DNA of 64,000 nucleotides from Lamellibrachia satsuma (lineage: Eukaryota; Annelida; Polychaeta; Sabellida; Siboglinidae), in NCBI GenBank assembly GCA_033239005.1, contig BSQZ01000009.1:5031752-5095751 (forward strand), in the 5' to 3' direction. Position 1 is the stretch's first letter. Each line of letters opens with the position of its first letter. Under the pieces are notes generated by a model. That model worked only from the letters and a program-made list of their open reading frames with translations. It was not told where the DNA came from and ran no database searches. The position numbers were made by a program, and so were the translations under genes. Below are positions 26,001 through 38,030 of this stretch, piece by piece.

Positions 26001-28670
26001 ACACAGCTAGTTGAATGTTTGGTATAAATAAAAGGCGGCTGTTTACAGAACATTCCGACACTGAAGTTATCAATATTTATGATGTTTCAGTTGGCTAAAA
26101 ATAATATCCATACAACATGTATCACTATTGTGATCTTTCATATCTTAATATTTTCGAAAATAATATATGATAGAATCGTGATCTTTCATATCTTTATGTT
26201 TAGTATTTTTTTAAAATAATATGTGACAGAATCATGATCTTTCATATCTTAATATTTTTGAAAATGATATGTGACAGAATCATGATCTTTCATATCTTAA
26301 TATTTAAAAAAATAATATGTGACAGAATCGCGATCTTTCATATCTTAATATTTTAGAAAATAATGTGGGACAGAATCGTGATCTTTCGTATCTAAATTTT
26401 TCGAAAATACATATTTTTGTAATTTGAAATAAAATAAGCCTGTTTTATGACATTTGTAGATCGTTTGATGACAATTATTGACAGACCAACAAATTATCCA
26501 ACGAAAATCGTACATTCCCTTTAACAAAAAGAAAAGTGAAAATGAATAAAACTTGACTACTGTCTGTCTAGGTGAAGTGTGTCGTCGTTGGCTTTGACAG
26601 AGACTTCAACTACGTCAAGTTATGTCGCGCCACGGCGTATCTACGACGGAAAGGCTGCATATTTGTGGCGACCAACACAGACACAGGTCTTCCCATGAAT
26701 GATCGCTTCATTCCAGGTTAACATTTCAATGTTCTCAGGCCGTTGAATTGTAGATCATTGATTCGTAGGTCATTGAATCATAGGCCATTGAATCGCAAGA
26801 GAAAGATGTCTTCACTGCCTCATATTTCATGAATTCATAATTATGTAAGACTCGGAACATGCCATGTTTCATCCAGTTTGTAACTGTTTTCTTCACCCCA
26901 TCTTGTTTGTATCTTTTGGAAGAGACACCAAAGGCCATTGCTCCCTTTTACTGGGTGTCTGTGCCAGGGAAACCCCATGAGATCCCACACAGGGTAAATG
27001 TGTAACCTGCTGTGGACTCCATGTCTCGTTAGCCACTGCAGAAGCGTCTATGATGCCACTTAGTAAATTGTGCTAACTACCTGGTACCTCACAAAAGGAT
27101 ATGATTGAATGAACGAAGCTTACTCTAGCAGGCACATTCCTGGATGTCTGTCCCCATTTCCAGGGACGTTTCTACCAGATTCCTTAACCACTGTTCTGGC
27201 TTGGTGTTGTAGGAACTGGGACGATGGTTGCGGCCGTGGCCGAGGGGGCAGAGAGACAACCAGATGTCATCTGTGGCAAGCCCCATCAGCCGATTTTTGA
27301 CACGGTCAAGGAGCTGCATAAAGCAGACCCAAAAAGATGCGTGATGATTGGAGACAGGTGAGAAAGCGCCTCCATCTCAGGTTGCTGTCACCTGGACGTA
27401 TCTTTTGTAAATTCGAAGGGTATTACAAGATGTTTATAAGGGGTCATTCCATACATTCTTGAAATCCAAAAAAACGTACAGTGTTTAGTATTGGTTAAGG
27501 CCACCACCCACCCCCTCAGACCACCCCCACCCCCTCAGACCACCACCCACCCCATCAGACCACCACCCACCCCGTCAGACCACCACCCACCCCCTCAGAC
27601 CACCGTCCACCCCCTCAGACGGCCACCAAACCCCTCAGACCACCACCCACCCCCTCAGACCACCGCCCACCCCATCAGACCGCCACCCACCCCCTCAGAC
27701 CACCACCCACCCCCTCAATATATGGTGTGATGTGGTGGCGACTAATACCCACCAATACAAAGTGCTAGATTTTTTGGGTGATTTTCAAAGCTTATGCGAT
27801 CACCCGTGAGTGGTGTCAAAATCTTCAAAGCATGTTAGACATTGTTTAAAAAGATTTTTCTATTTAATCTATGAAGTAATAGCAGTATGAACCATTCACT
27901 ATGAACAAGCTAGCTCTCCCAGATCAACTGGACATGACATTAGTTAAGTTGAGTTAACCCCTTCAGTGTGTGCAAAAAAGTAGAAGCAACAATGCCAATA
28001 TAGGGCGATATTCACAGCCGTCTCAATGTCATGTCATGTTACTGAACAACATTCACTGAAAAATCGTTACTGCAAAAACACAAACATTATTTGTGGCTTA
28101 GGGACTATCTATACAACACTAATGTTTTCAATGACACTTGCTGTGTAATATATAATAATTTTTTTTATTTAGTTTAATTTATATACCGATATATGTACAG
28201 TTTTGCAGTAGCCTCTCTAACAGTACATCTTGCAGGAAGTAACACGTGATTATTTAGTCGTACCAGATGATATTGCGAGCATTTTGTTCCATGCACGGCT
28301 GAGTTGGTATTCCCCTTCGTCTTGATTCGTGACTAGTGTTGTTTTCCTGATCCAGGGGGCCTTCTTTTATCTATTTGACACTTGAGGTGCTTTATATTTC
28401 AGTCACATTGTCAACAATAGATTTGTTTCTGATGTATGGTCTATGATTGCTGACCTATGTACCGCCTGGTGTTTCAGGTTAAACACGGACATTGAGTTGG
28501 TCCACAACTGCGGTCTTGGAGCAGCCCTGTTGGTGCTCACTGGCTGTTCCACGCTGGAGGAAGTTCGACAAAAACAGAGCAGCAACTCGATCGCTGACCA
28601 ACGTCTTGTACCACACTTTTATCTCCCGTCTCTCGCTCAGCTGGGACCGTTGATAGACACATTAAAATAA
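21624..28670 (+). CDS. PGP/PDXP: HAD-family phosphoglycolate / pyridoxal phosphate phosphatase, complete, eight exons
   Basis: This is a cytosolic Mg-dependent C2-capped HAD phosphatase. Family members hydrolyse 2-phosphoglycolate, glycerol-3-phosphate or pyridoxal 5'-phosphate. Exons: 21624-21705, 22886-22953, 24105-24197, 24964-25104, 25579-25638, 26572-26716, 27213-27357, 28478-28670 (TAA). All junctions are GT/AG with agreeing phases, giving 308 codons (human PGP 321, PDXP 296). Motif I with the Asp nucleophile and acid is split by intron 1 (TDCDG then VLW). Motif II is FVTNNST in exon 3. Exon 6 has VVVGFDRDFNYVKL in the cap. Exon 7 has the motif III lysine (GKPHQPIFD) and starts motif IV, completed by exon 8 (GDRLNTDIE). 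The end resembles PGP (LVPHFYLPSLAQL). Which paralog it is cannot be decided here. The start is the only ATG in frame before motif I. Introns 2, 3, 5 and 7 each contain a different minisatellite. Confidence 0.93.
23052..23098. repeat. (TGTC)n microsatellite
   Basis: About 12 uninterrupted TGTC units in phosphatase intron 2. Confidence 0.97.
23434..23885. repeat. 46-bp minisatellite, about 10 copies
   Basis: The unit starts TGACTGGGTAGTGCAAGGAG and ends with a CTACC-TAAACT block. Copies alternate GCTCTTGCTC and GGTCTTGTTC variants. It lies in phosphatase intron 2. Confidence 0.93.
24698..24912. repeat. 27-bp minisatellite, about 8 copies
   Basis: The unit contains GGCCACCAATGTTATGTAGC followed by TGTTGCA. 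It lies in phosphatase intron 3, and its length (a multiple of three) keeps spurious reading frames open on both strands. Confidence 0.93.
26130..26395. repeat. Degenerate tandem repeat of about 48 bp, about six copies
   Basis: GATCTTTCATATCTT recurs at about 26133, 26178, 26235, 26285, 26332 and 26380, separated by ATATTTT-GAAAATAATATGTGACAGAATC-like blocks. A single related copy lies at 24340-24375. It is in phosphatase intron 5. Confidence 0.8.
26935..27100 (-). repeat. Dispersed repeat copy, family R1 (inverse orientation)
   Basis: Reverse-complement match to 7055-7222. Shared blocks include GAGATCCCACACAGG and TGCTAACTACCTGGTA. It sits in phosphatase intron 6. Confidence 0.55.
27505..27720. 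repeat. 20-bp C-rich minisatellite, about 11 copies
   Basis: The unit is CCCCCTCAGACCACCACCCA with scattered substitutions. It is in phosphatase intron 7. Confidence 0.93.
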
Positions 28671-28914
28671 CATTAGCAATTGATTACTCAAAGCTGTATG
28701 CACAATGGTAGAGTGGAACAGATGTTTTTACTGTGAAAAGTGATACAAACTATTTATGATTTAGCTGTGCTAAGATAGTAATTATTTGCTTACAATTAAA
28801 GTCTGATGAAAACCTCTGATGAATTTTAAGAAATAATCTACCGTTTTTATTTTAAAGTGACTTGTCCTAAACTGGTGTGAATTAAAGTCTCCAGTTGGAG
28901 AATCTATTAAACAT
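28671..28914 (+). other. Phosphatase 3' UTR / convergent intergenic gap
   Basis: ATTAAA polyadenylation-type motifs occur at about 28795 and 28881 (plus strand). Only 244 bp separate the phosphatase stop from the stop of the minus-strand exon, so the two 3' UTRs are close together or overlap. Confidence 0.4.
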
Positions 28915-29097
28915 TTAGTTGTATTTCTTTGGATCAACATGGGCATACTTGTCATCAGAATGGTCGTCAATCTGTTTGCTGTTCCCTTGCATGTAGACGG
29001 GAAATAACATACGTACGTGTGGAAGCATGTCTTGGACTAGACGTCTGGCTGGTTGTACATTAGGGTGAATAGCAAACTGGATGGGGACATGGGGCAC
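28915..29097 (-). CDS. Last exon of an unidentified minus-strand gene (60 residues)
   Basis: An open frame from a plausible acceptor (GTTTGCTGAAG, exon start at 29097) to TAA at 28917-28915 has convincing coding composition. It begins VPHVPIQFAIHPNVQPARRL, continues VQDMLPHVRMLFPVYMQG and ends with an acidic stretch and DPKKYN. It does not look like transposon or simple repeat. The protein family was not recognised, and no upstream exon was found in the repeat-rich 29-43 kb interval. The gene may therefore start outside the region examined successfully, or be a relic. Confidence 0.55.
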   Translation of the reverse strand: MPHVPIQFAIHPNVQPARRLVQDMLPHVRMLFPVYMQGNSKQIDDHSDDKYAHVDPKKYN

Positions 29098-29106
29098 CTT
29101 CAGCAA

Positions 29107-30400
29107 ACACAGGCAGAAACATAATTAATAGGAACATCTAAACAAATCAGGCAGTAATAAGCAATGGAATCGAAAGGTGGATCCTAAATAAAACCATGGC
29201 AGGATAACTGCATCTAGCACAATAGAACATGGTGATAGGACAGAACAGTAAATGGAATAGAAAAAAAACTTGACTCGGGTACTTGATATCATGGTAATAG
29301 CAAAAAGAATCATAACTGAAAGTTATTAACTATTTAGTGGAAACTTCTATGTGGAATGAGATAATGGGAGAAAATGAAATGTCAGTGAAGAGGTGTTTGT
29401 CCAATATTGGGACGACCATGGTTGAAGAAGATTGATAATAAACATCTGTCTGTCTGCCTGCCTGATTTCTACTGTATATTGTGGCTGTAGTTGTAAGAAA
29501 GCAGCTGCAGTTAGTCCTTCGCCTTTAACCACTGTGTCTTATTCTAAGACAAAGTCAGGTTTTCCCTTGATCTAAGTGTACCTAATCGTACTTCTTTGAG
29601 GTCATCCCGCGGCATACATAACACATTTGTGGCAGTGACGTTACTAGTTAGCACCTAGTACAATGCATTCTACGGGTCTGTGTGTAGGAGTATCTTCTGG
29701 CATCCGTAGTACGTGGCTGAACACGGACCATCTTTGTTATTCCACCTCCACGGACAGCATAGTTGTATAGTGCGTCATTTGCATTATGCTGTCGGGTGTC
29801 CGGCCAACGGGTGATACGAATAGAAGGTGTTTGCCATGGCAGACATCGAGCTTGTTCAGAACTTACAATTGTATCGAATCGGCGACACACGGCTTGTGTT
29901 GTACAAGCGTCGTTCTGTTTTTACAAAGGAATCTTTGTTTCGCGAATCCACAGCAGAAGGACTGAAGTGCTATGTTCCCCATGGTACAGCATGCGGCAAT
30001 GTCAGAGGGGCTGCAGAGTATGCGCTGTCACGTGGTGCTTAGAGGGCTTCAAAAAAGTTCAGCAAGATGGCGCCGATCTGCGATTTCGGCATAGTATTTT
30101 CCCGAAGAGCCTAGATACTTTAAACAGAGGGAAATGTTATGAAATCAGGTCATATGGTAGCACTATGGCACACCTTGGAGATAGGCACGATGAAAGGAAA
30201 GGTGCAAGCGAGTATGAAGGACAAGAGCTACGATGTTTTAATAGGTAACTCGGCGCCCGTGACCTAGTTGTAACACTGTTATTCGTACTTAGGCGGAGAA
30301 CTACCAGGAAAAAAACCGAAGGGGTTGAAGAACAATTGGTGGATTGACAACGACAAGTATTGGACAGACGGTAGACTCGAAGCGTCTAGAGATATTGCAA
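29107..30400. other. No confident feature
   Basis: ORFs of 71-161 codons on both strands at 29.65-30.25 kb overlap each other and match no family I recognise. One begins with a good ATG context (GCCATGG at 29836), but nothing else supports it. Confidence 0.4.
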
Positions 30401-31110
30401 GGAGAAGACAACAGACTGAGACTATGCCACGGCGCATGCCATGTCATATGATAATACTAGGTCGTCATTGACTGGGTGATGTGGAAAGCCACCGATGATC
30501 GACAAAGACGACTCGTATGGGGACTAAGCGAAAGTCTAGAAGATACAGACTTCGCCGAAGATACTGACCTCGTTTTGCATTCACAAAAGGACACCCAAGA
30601 GAAAACGGACACAGTTGGCAACACGACAGAAATAGTTAGTCTCAATATACACCCAACTAAGACCATGCTCACGAAACTGAACACGCGCAGCACACGAAAG
30701 ACCAATATGAGAGGGAAAGTACTAGAGGAGGTGAATAACTTCGAGTATCTTGGCAGCTTCTTCTCAGAAGACAGCAACATAAAAAGAAGAAATCTCCACA
30801 AGGATCAACGTGGCAGCACAAGCCTTCAACAGACTCACCAGCATCTGGAAATCCACTTTTCTCCACACCAAGACAACACTGAAAACATACAGATCCAACG
30901 CCGTTCAGTACTACTGTATACGATATAGAGCCGACTAAGAGTTTTTGAAGGAAGGTTAAAAATCCTGAGCATACGTGGAGAGCAGCGAGTGAGAAACAAA
31001 ACATCACAAAAGACAACAATATCAACCACTGGGCACCCGGAGAAGGATAATAGAATACATACAAATATTTTAAATGACATTTCTCGTGTCTTTCTCAATG
31101 CCGCCTATGC
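30380..31110 (+). mobile_element. Degraded RTE-type LINE reverse-transcriptase fragment
   Basis: Disrupted frames carry the conserved series DFAEDTDLVLHSQKDTQEKT (30551 on), SLNIHPTKTM and VLEEVNNFEYLGSFFSEDSN. This is the thumb/C-terminal region of RTE-like LINEs often mis-annotated as craniofacial development protein 2-like. The catalytic DD is degraded to EDTD, and several frameshifts follow. Confidence 0.7.
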
Positions 31111-31295
31111 TAATGGCAATATCGCACTGGTAATTTTGATGTAACAACACGCCCGCGGTTGCTAAGATCCTAAGTGATACTTGCTGTCGAACCTTTTAGG
31201 ACGACTTCGGCATATCTGAAACACGAAACAAGACAACGTGCAACAGACGGTATTGGGAAGTTAACAACGAACTCGTCGTCTGCATTCGAAGTAGT

Positions 31296-31402
<107 letters not shown>

Positions 31403-31865
31403 ATACATGTACACACAGTTCAGATAATAAAATAATAAATATTGCAGCAGTCGCCCTCTTTTAAGGTCATCCCTTCTGCAAAGTTGCTATGGTCTTGGGA
31501 AAGCTTTATTTGCGGCATGCCGAAGTGGCCTATGTTGAGGAGGTGGCCTCTGGTGAGGAGGCGATGCCTTGTGACAGGCCTTATAAAAGGGGATCACTGC
31601 ACATATAGGCCAATGAACTACAAATGGGGAGATCGGAGCTTGTTTAAAAAAAAAAAACCCAGCATATTTAAGGATTGTGGTTCGGATTTTTATCCAATCG
31701 AAACCTTTTGAATGCTAACGAAACCACGAATATCTCCCGCAGATCAAGCGCGGGTCCAGAGGGAGCGTGGGGGCGCACGCACCCCCTCCCGTTTTGCTTG
31801 ACATTTTTTTGGGGGGCTTTTTTTCTTTTGGGGATAATTAACTTTAATTAAGCCGAGAGCACATT

Positions 31866-32225
31866 ATTAACATTGTGTACAGTCACAGCCTGAATTTGGC
31901 ACTATGCAAGGGTCATGAAGTACAAAATATGTCTACCATGCATACCCTGGCTATATTCTTCAAATACTCGCCCAAGAGACAACGACGACTAGAGCAATTC
32001 ACCGAAGAAATCAACATCCGGAGGAAGCGCGAAGGTTTGAAGGAAGTGGGTGTTGGAAGGGTGAAATTACTGTGTGAAAAAAGGCGGGTGGAACGACACA
32101 CTACACTTGAGGAGTTTCGTGAAATGTATGAAGCCAACCTTGATTGTCTGACTGCAATTTTGAAAAACGAGGGCAACAAATGGAGCTCAAAAACAACGAC
32201 GATGCTTTTGGCCTACTTTGCGTGA
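31866..32225 (+). pseudogene. hAT-type transposase fragment (DUF4371 / THAP12-like)
   Basis: The frame contains SHSLNLALCKGHEVQ, AIFFKYSPKRQRRLEQFTEE, GRVKLLCEKRRVERHTTLEE and NEGNKWSSKT. This is the central portion of hAT-derived proteins similar to THAP12 (52 kDa repressor). The usual R-W of the CETRW motif reads RR here, and the frame ends at 32225 soon after the core. The N-terminal zinc finger and the dimerisation region are missing, so this is a truncated transposon relic. Confidence 0.65.
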
Positions 32226-32705
32226 TTTCAAGCTCTGCATTCATGACTAGTTGCATTCCAAGTGAATCGGTGCCTGTTTGAATAAACTGTAGGCCTCAGC
32301 AAGCTGCTCTAAGGTTCTACGCAGGATGTTCTAAGGGCCTACGAAGAAGCCACTCTGGTGAAGGACAGACAAAATGCAGATGCGGACTAAAGTGAGATAT
32401 ACAAGATGACTAAATAGATGGCCAACATTGCTGGGACAGTGACAGCAATCTCGATATAAATGCAAAGTAGGAGGCAGACCATGACAAACACCCCAGAAAT
32501 ATACTGGCGACGCTTTGTAATCCTACCGTTACTAGACTACCTTTTCAAAAAACTGTAATGCGGAGCACCAGACACCAGGATCGCCTCAGTGCGTCGGTGC
32601 TACTTCGTGTACGCAAGGACATCAAACTCGACATCAAAGCAATTATTGACAAGAACAACACGAAGCACAAATCCTCCGAGGGCTCATTGAACTGCTACTG
32701 ATTGA

Positions 32706-34606
32706 TGCACACTAACCACACATATACGTACAATACACTAACCACACATATACGTACAATACACTAACCACACATATACGTACAATACACTAACCACACA
32801 TATACCTACAATACACTAACCACACATATACGTACAATACACTAACCACACATATACGTACAATACACTAACCACACATATACCTACAATACACTAACCA
32901 CACATATACCTACAATACACTAACCACACATATACGTACAATACACTAACCACACATATACCTACAATACACTAACCACACATATACGTACAATACACTA
33001 ACCACACATATACGTACAATACACTAACCACACATATACGTACAATACACTAACCACACATATACGTACAATACACTAACCACACATATACGTACAATAC
33101 ACTAACCACACATACACGTACAATACACTAACCACACATATAGCTACAATACACTAACCACACATACACGTACAATACACTAACCACACATACACGTACA
33201 ATACACTAACCACACATACACGTACAATACACTAACCACACATACACGTACAATACACTAACCACACATACACGTACAATACACTAACCACACATACACG
33301 TACAATACACCAACTACACATACACGTACAATACACTAACAACACATACACGTACAATACACTAACCACACATATACGTACAATACACTATCCACACATA
33401 CACGTACAATACACTAACCACACATATACGTACAATACACTAACCACACATATACGTACAATACACTAACCACACATATACGTACAATACACTAACCACA
33501 CATATACCTACAATACACTAACCACACATATACGTACAATACACTAACCACACATATACGTACAATACACTAACCACACATATACGTACAATACACTAAC
33601 CACACATATACGTACAATCACTAACCACACATATACCTACAATACACTAACCACACGTATACGTACAATACACTAACAACACATACACGTACAATACACT
33701 AACCACACATATACGTACAATACACTAATCACACATATACGTACAATACACTAACCACACGTATACGTACAATACACTAACCACACATATACGTACAATC
33801 ACTAACCACACATATACCTACAATACACTAACCACACGTATACGTACAATACACTAACCACACATATACGTAAAATACACTAACCACACATATACCTACA
33901 ATACACTAACCACACATATACCTACAATACACTAACCACACATATACGTACAATACACTAACCACACATATACCTACAATACACTAACCACACGTATACC
34001 TACAATACACTAACCACACATACACGTACAATACACTAACCACACATATACGTACAATACACTAACCACACATATACGTACAATACACTAACCACACATA
34101 CACGTACAATACACTAACCACACATATACCTACAATACACTAACCACACATATACGTACAATACACTAACCACACATATACCTACAATACACTAACCACA
34201 CATATACGTACAATACACTAACCACACATATACGTACAATACACTAACCACACATATACGTACAATACACTAACCACACATATACGTACAATACACTAAC
34301 CACACATATACGTACAATACACTAACCACACATACACGTACAATACACTAACCACACATATAGCTACAATACACTAACCACACATACACGTACAATACAC
34401 TAACCACACATATACGTACAATACACTAACCACACATATACGTACAATACACTAACCACACATACACGTACAATACACTAACCACACACATACGTACAAT
34501 ACACTAACCACACATATACGTACAATACACTAACCACACATATACGTACAATACACTAACCATACTTATACCTACAATACACTAACCATACATATACGTA
34601 CAATAC
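32706..34606. repeat. 26-bp satellite array, about 73 copies
   Basis: The unit is CACTAACCACACATATACGT plus ACAATA. Variants at the TACGTA core (TACCTA, CACGTA, TAGCTA) are arranged in blocks. Two units have lost one base (near 33618 and 33799). It shows higher-order duplication (see findings). It is flanked by unique AT-rich DNA. Confidence 0.97.
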
Positions 34607-35340
34607 AATGGATGGCACTTTCCCAACACTTTACCACACCGCGTGATATTTTTTGCTTGACGGCAATATCACAATTTATCCGAGAAAATGCTGCAACTTG
34701 CCGTAACACCATCTCATTCACAAACACCAGTGACCCAAAACACTACTTAACGGCTTACGCAACAGCCGGATAATATGCACATAAACCTTTAACAAAGAGA
34801 CTTTGCGAAAGTTTATCTTATGACCTTTTTTCTTTAAAATAGCGCAGCTTTTAACCTTGCCAATAGGTCCACGTGATATCACACGTGATAGGCTTAAACA
34901 ATTGATGAACATGCTGCTACCTTACGAAATAATTTGTATTAGTAGTTTTCGTTTGTAGGATGTCTGTTACAACGTACCCGTGTTACAACTAGACCTGGTC
35001 TCCGCTAAATACACAGACTACCTAGCAAAATCGAACTTACCGAAGCTAAACTAGCACGTCGTTCTAAAAGAAATGCAAAACTTAGTAGGCACTAATGAAA
35101 CTTTAATAAACAAAATGTCATGCACAATATGAAGACAATGTCGCTGCAATATCGGACAGCTAGCAATTGTTCCGTTCCATCATCTAAATGCTTGCGTTTA
35201 AACAAACAAACATCAGCCATCACCAATAACCCAACATTAACATAGATGAAATAACACCTTTACATTCTGGCGGCGTCTACTGTAATTATTTATGTGTTGG
35301 TACTTGTACAAAGAGATTGATGCAACGTAAAAAACATAAA
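34607..35340. other. No feature recognised
   Basis: Unique AT-rich sequence without coding or repeat signals that I can support. Confidence 0.5.
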
Positions 35341-35344
35341 TAAT

Positions 35345-35575
35345 TGGTATACCGGTGGCAATTGATGTTGGCGTGGATAATATAAGTTATTTTTATAATG
35401 CATATAAATTTATCATTAAGAGAACGACGACGTCTAGCCTACATCTCGCGGTTCCCGCACCTGCGTTCACTCAGCGGTATCATGGTATGCACATAGAGCG
35501 TGGATACACTTTCTACATACGAGGGAAGGGCGCTGACCACAACTATTTTTCCCATTGGTAGCAATGTTAACACTT
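35345..35575 (+). repeat. Dispersed repeat copy, family R2
   Basis: Matches the reverse complement of 41265-41490 along its length. Shared blocks are GGCAATTGATG, AATGCATATAAA, CTGCGTTCACTCAGCGGTA and GGAAGGGCGC. It is an unclassified transposable element about 230 bp long. Confidence 0.6.
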
Positions 35576-36397
35576 TGCATGAATGTAAGACATTCTAAGC
35601 ATTGACAAACATTCTAATATATCATGACATCCACTGGCAATAAGCTTCCAATGTGCTGAACAGATTAGTGAACATCAGTTACCATCAACCCTTTTAATCA
35701 TGTCGCAACCGCGCTTACCCTCAACATTACCAGATTTCACAAAATATTAATGGCATTTCGAGAATGTCACCACAAAAATGCGCATTTTCAAATTCGCTTC
35801 ATACTGCAACATCTTGTTGCCAAATGTCTGACATTTTAAACGTTCAGTTTTCCTGGCTGAATACTGTTATCTCGTGTGGCAAATACAATACTTGACTTCG
35901 GCTAACTTGCGTATGGCAATATTTGTGGCAATGTCCCACGTTTGTATGTTGCAAATGTGCTAATCTGAAGAACAACTGAAGGAGTGCATCACGTAATTTG
36001 TGTCCGAATCCATTATCGTAGAAGACACGTGCGCTCAGTTTTACGTATATCTTACAAACTCATTTGATTCGCCGTTGTATTTCTGCACCGATACCGGCAG
36101 ATATTGAGAGAGTATTGCCTAGATGTGCCAACCATTTGCACCAGAGCTAGCTGTACTATTTACCACATAGAGTAGACGGCAACCACTGTTTCACGAGGGT
36201 GAGGTATGCGAAATGTTCAACATTGTCTACATAAATGTCGACACATCTTACGACATTTAATTGTTTTCGCGAAAGAAGGAAGTACATCCAGAAATACGTT
36301 GAACAGACGAGGTATCTGCTTCACACCGGTGGCTGACATCGATTTGTCGCAGTTATGAAGTACACACGCTTTAACTTTTGGTAGAGTTGTCGCGCTA
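35576..36397. other. No feature recognised
   Basis: Unique sequence with no ORF or repeat I can support. Confidence 0.5.
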
Positions 36398-36992
36398 TTG
36401 GTGACAGGGGGGCTAATGATTGACTTTGTTGGGTTAGAGGGAAGAGATTCGGATGAAGTTCAGCTTAATGGGAAGAATAGCGAGAAGTTGGTTGATGTGG
36501 GCACGTCACTGGGTGCAGATGGAGGCGGGTCGACTACCGAAGAAAAGGCGATGAAACAGCTAGGTCGCAGGAAAAGGGGCAAAACCTCAACTAAGATGAG
36601 AGGACTGTGTAAAGAGGGGTGTAAGAAAGCCAGAGGAGGGTGACAAGTGGAGGGAGAAGGCTGCCGATAGGGAGAAGTGGAAAGGGATAACAGAGGAGGG
36701 TGACAAGTGGAGGGAGAAGGCTGCCGATAGGGAGAAGTAGAAAGGGATAACAGAGGAGACTGACAAGTGGAGGGAGAAGGCTGCCGATAGGGAGAAGTAG
36801 AAAGGGATAACAGAGGAGGCTGACAAGTGGAGGGAGAAGGCTGCCGATAGGGAGAAGTGGAAAGGGATAACAGAGGAGGCTGACAAGTGGAGGGAGAAGG
36901 CTGCCGATAGGGAGAAGTAGAAAGGGATAACAGAGGAGGCTGACAAGTGGAGGGAGAAGGCTGCCGATAGGGAGAAGTAGAAAGGGATAACA
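36398..36992 (+). repeat. 60-bp minisatellite (six copies) abutting a short ORF
   Basis: Six near-identical 60-bp units start about 36638, each containing GACAAGTGGAGGGAGAAGGC. Read on the plus strand each unit is 20 codons (DKWREKAADREKWKGITEE), but four of the six carry TAG in place of the second TGG. The 81-codon ORF before it (36398-36643) is Lys/Gly/Glu-rich and unrecognised. The whole may be a decayed repeat-containing ORF. Confidence 0.7.
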
Positions 36993-37190
36993 GCTGGGGC
37001 GGTGCAGCATGAACTAGCCTCACCCCTTTATAAAGGGAGCAACAAGGAGGAAGGGAGTCTGACACGCGGTCAGTTATGTCTTCGGTGGTTGGTTTGTTAC
37101 AATTTTTGCAACGTCTACGAAGACCATTGTCCCATTGATTAGGTTTTTTGATTTTTAGATTTTAATAGAACATAAAATAAATGGTGTAAC

Positions 37191-37292
<102 letters not shown>

Positions 37293-38030
37293 AAGTGAAC
37301 AAATGCCACACATAGAGAGAAAACAGTTTAGGCAGTGAACCAGGAATGCCACAAATAACATATTTGTTGTATTCACAAAATGCAATTCCGCACCAGCACC
37401 AGAACTTCAATTAAATATAACATCCACACATGATACTACGCCGTCATCATGCAGAATCTCAGTTGGTCCGAACAAGTATTTGATGGCCTCTTGCTTTTAC
37501 AGCGCATCACCGACCGACCGACATAAAATAAGTTAAATGCTAACAGTTTACAGCTTAGACAGGTATTACAATAACAAAAACAGTTTTTACAGTATATTTA
37601 TAACAACATTTGAATAATTATGAAGAATACTGCAATTTAAGTGTAATTGCACTTACATATACACTTTTACTCAAAGCAGTAAGTGCCTGCAGCTACTATG
37701 AATTTAAATAATAATCTCATTTAAATATATAAAAGTGTCCAGGGCCACAATGTCATTCATTCACAATACGTCGCATTGCCAAGTTTATTTATTTACTGTC
37801 AACGATGTCTTTGATGTGGTTATAGACGTCCACCGCCACCGAATAGAGTATACACTCTATTCCCAGGGCCTATACTGAGACACCCTTGTCAAATAGTGAC
37901 GTAAAAGCAAACCAGGCGTTGTATTTTTGCTATTAAATATATTACTGTAACCGGGCGGTTTAATTATGAAAACCAGGGACGTGTTGAAATCTCTGAAATG
38001 TTGAAGTTTTAAAATTGTTGAAGTTGGAGA
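37293..38030. other. No feature recognised
   Basis: Mostly AT-rich unique sequence. Confidence 0.5.

Noticed and set aside
29763..30248. 161-codon plus-strand ORF and overlapping ORFs
   Set aside because: Three overlapping frames on both strands with no family resemblance. The composition does not single out any of them.
31045..31062. Possible HPD-like codons (CACCCGGAGAAG) as the missing J-domain exon of the CSP paralog
   Set aside because: The motif reads His-Pro-Glu, lies in degraded RTE LINE sequence, and has no fitting splice sites.
32706..34606. CRISPR-like regular repeat array
   Set aside because: Units are contiguous with no unique spacers, and the surrounding genes are those of an animal nuclear genome.
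36460..37065. 139-201 codon Pro/Ser/Leu-rich ORFs on the minus strand
   Set aside because: Antisense shadows of the 60-bp minisatellite in three overlapping frames.
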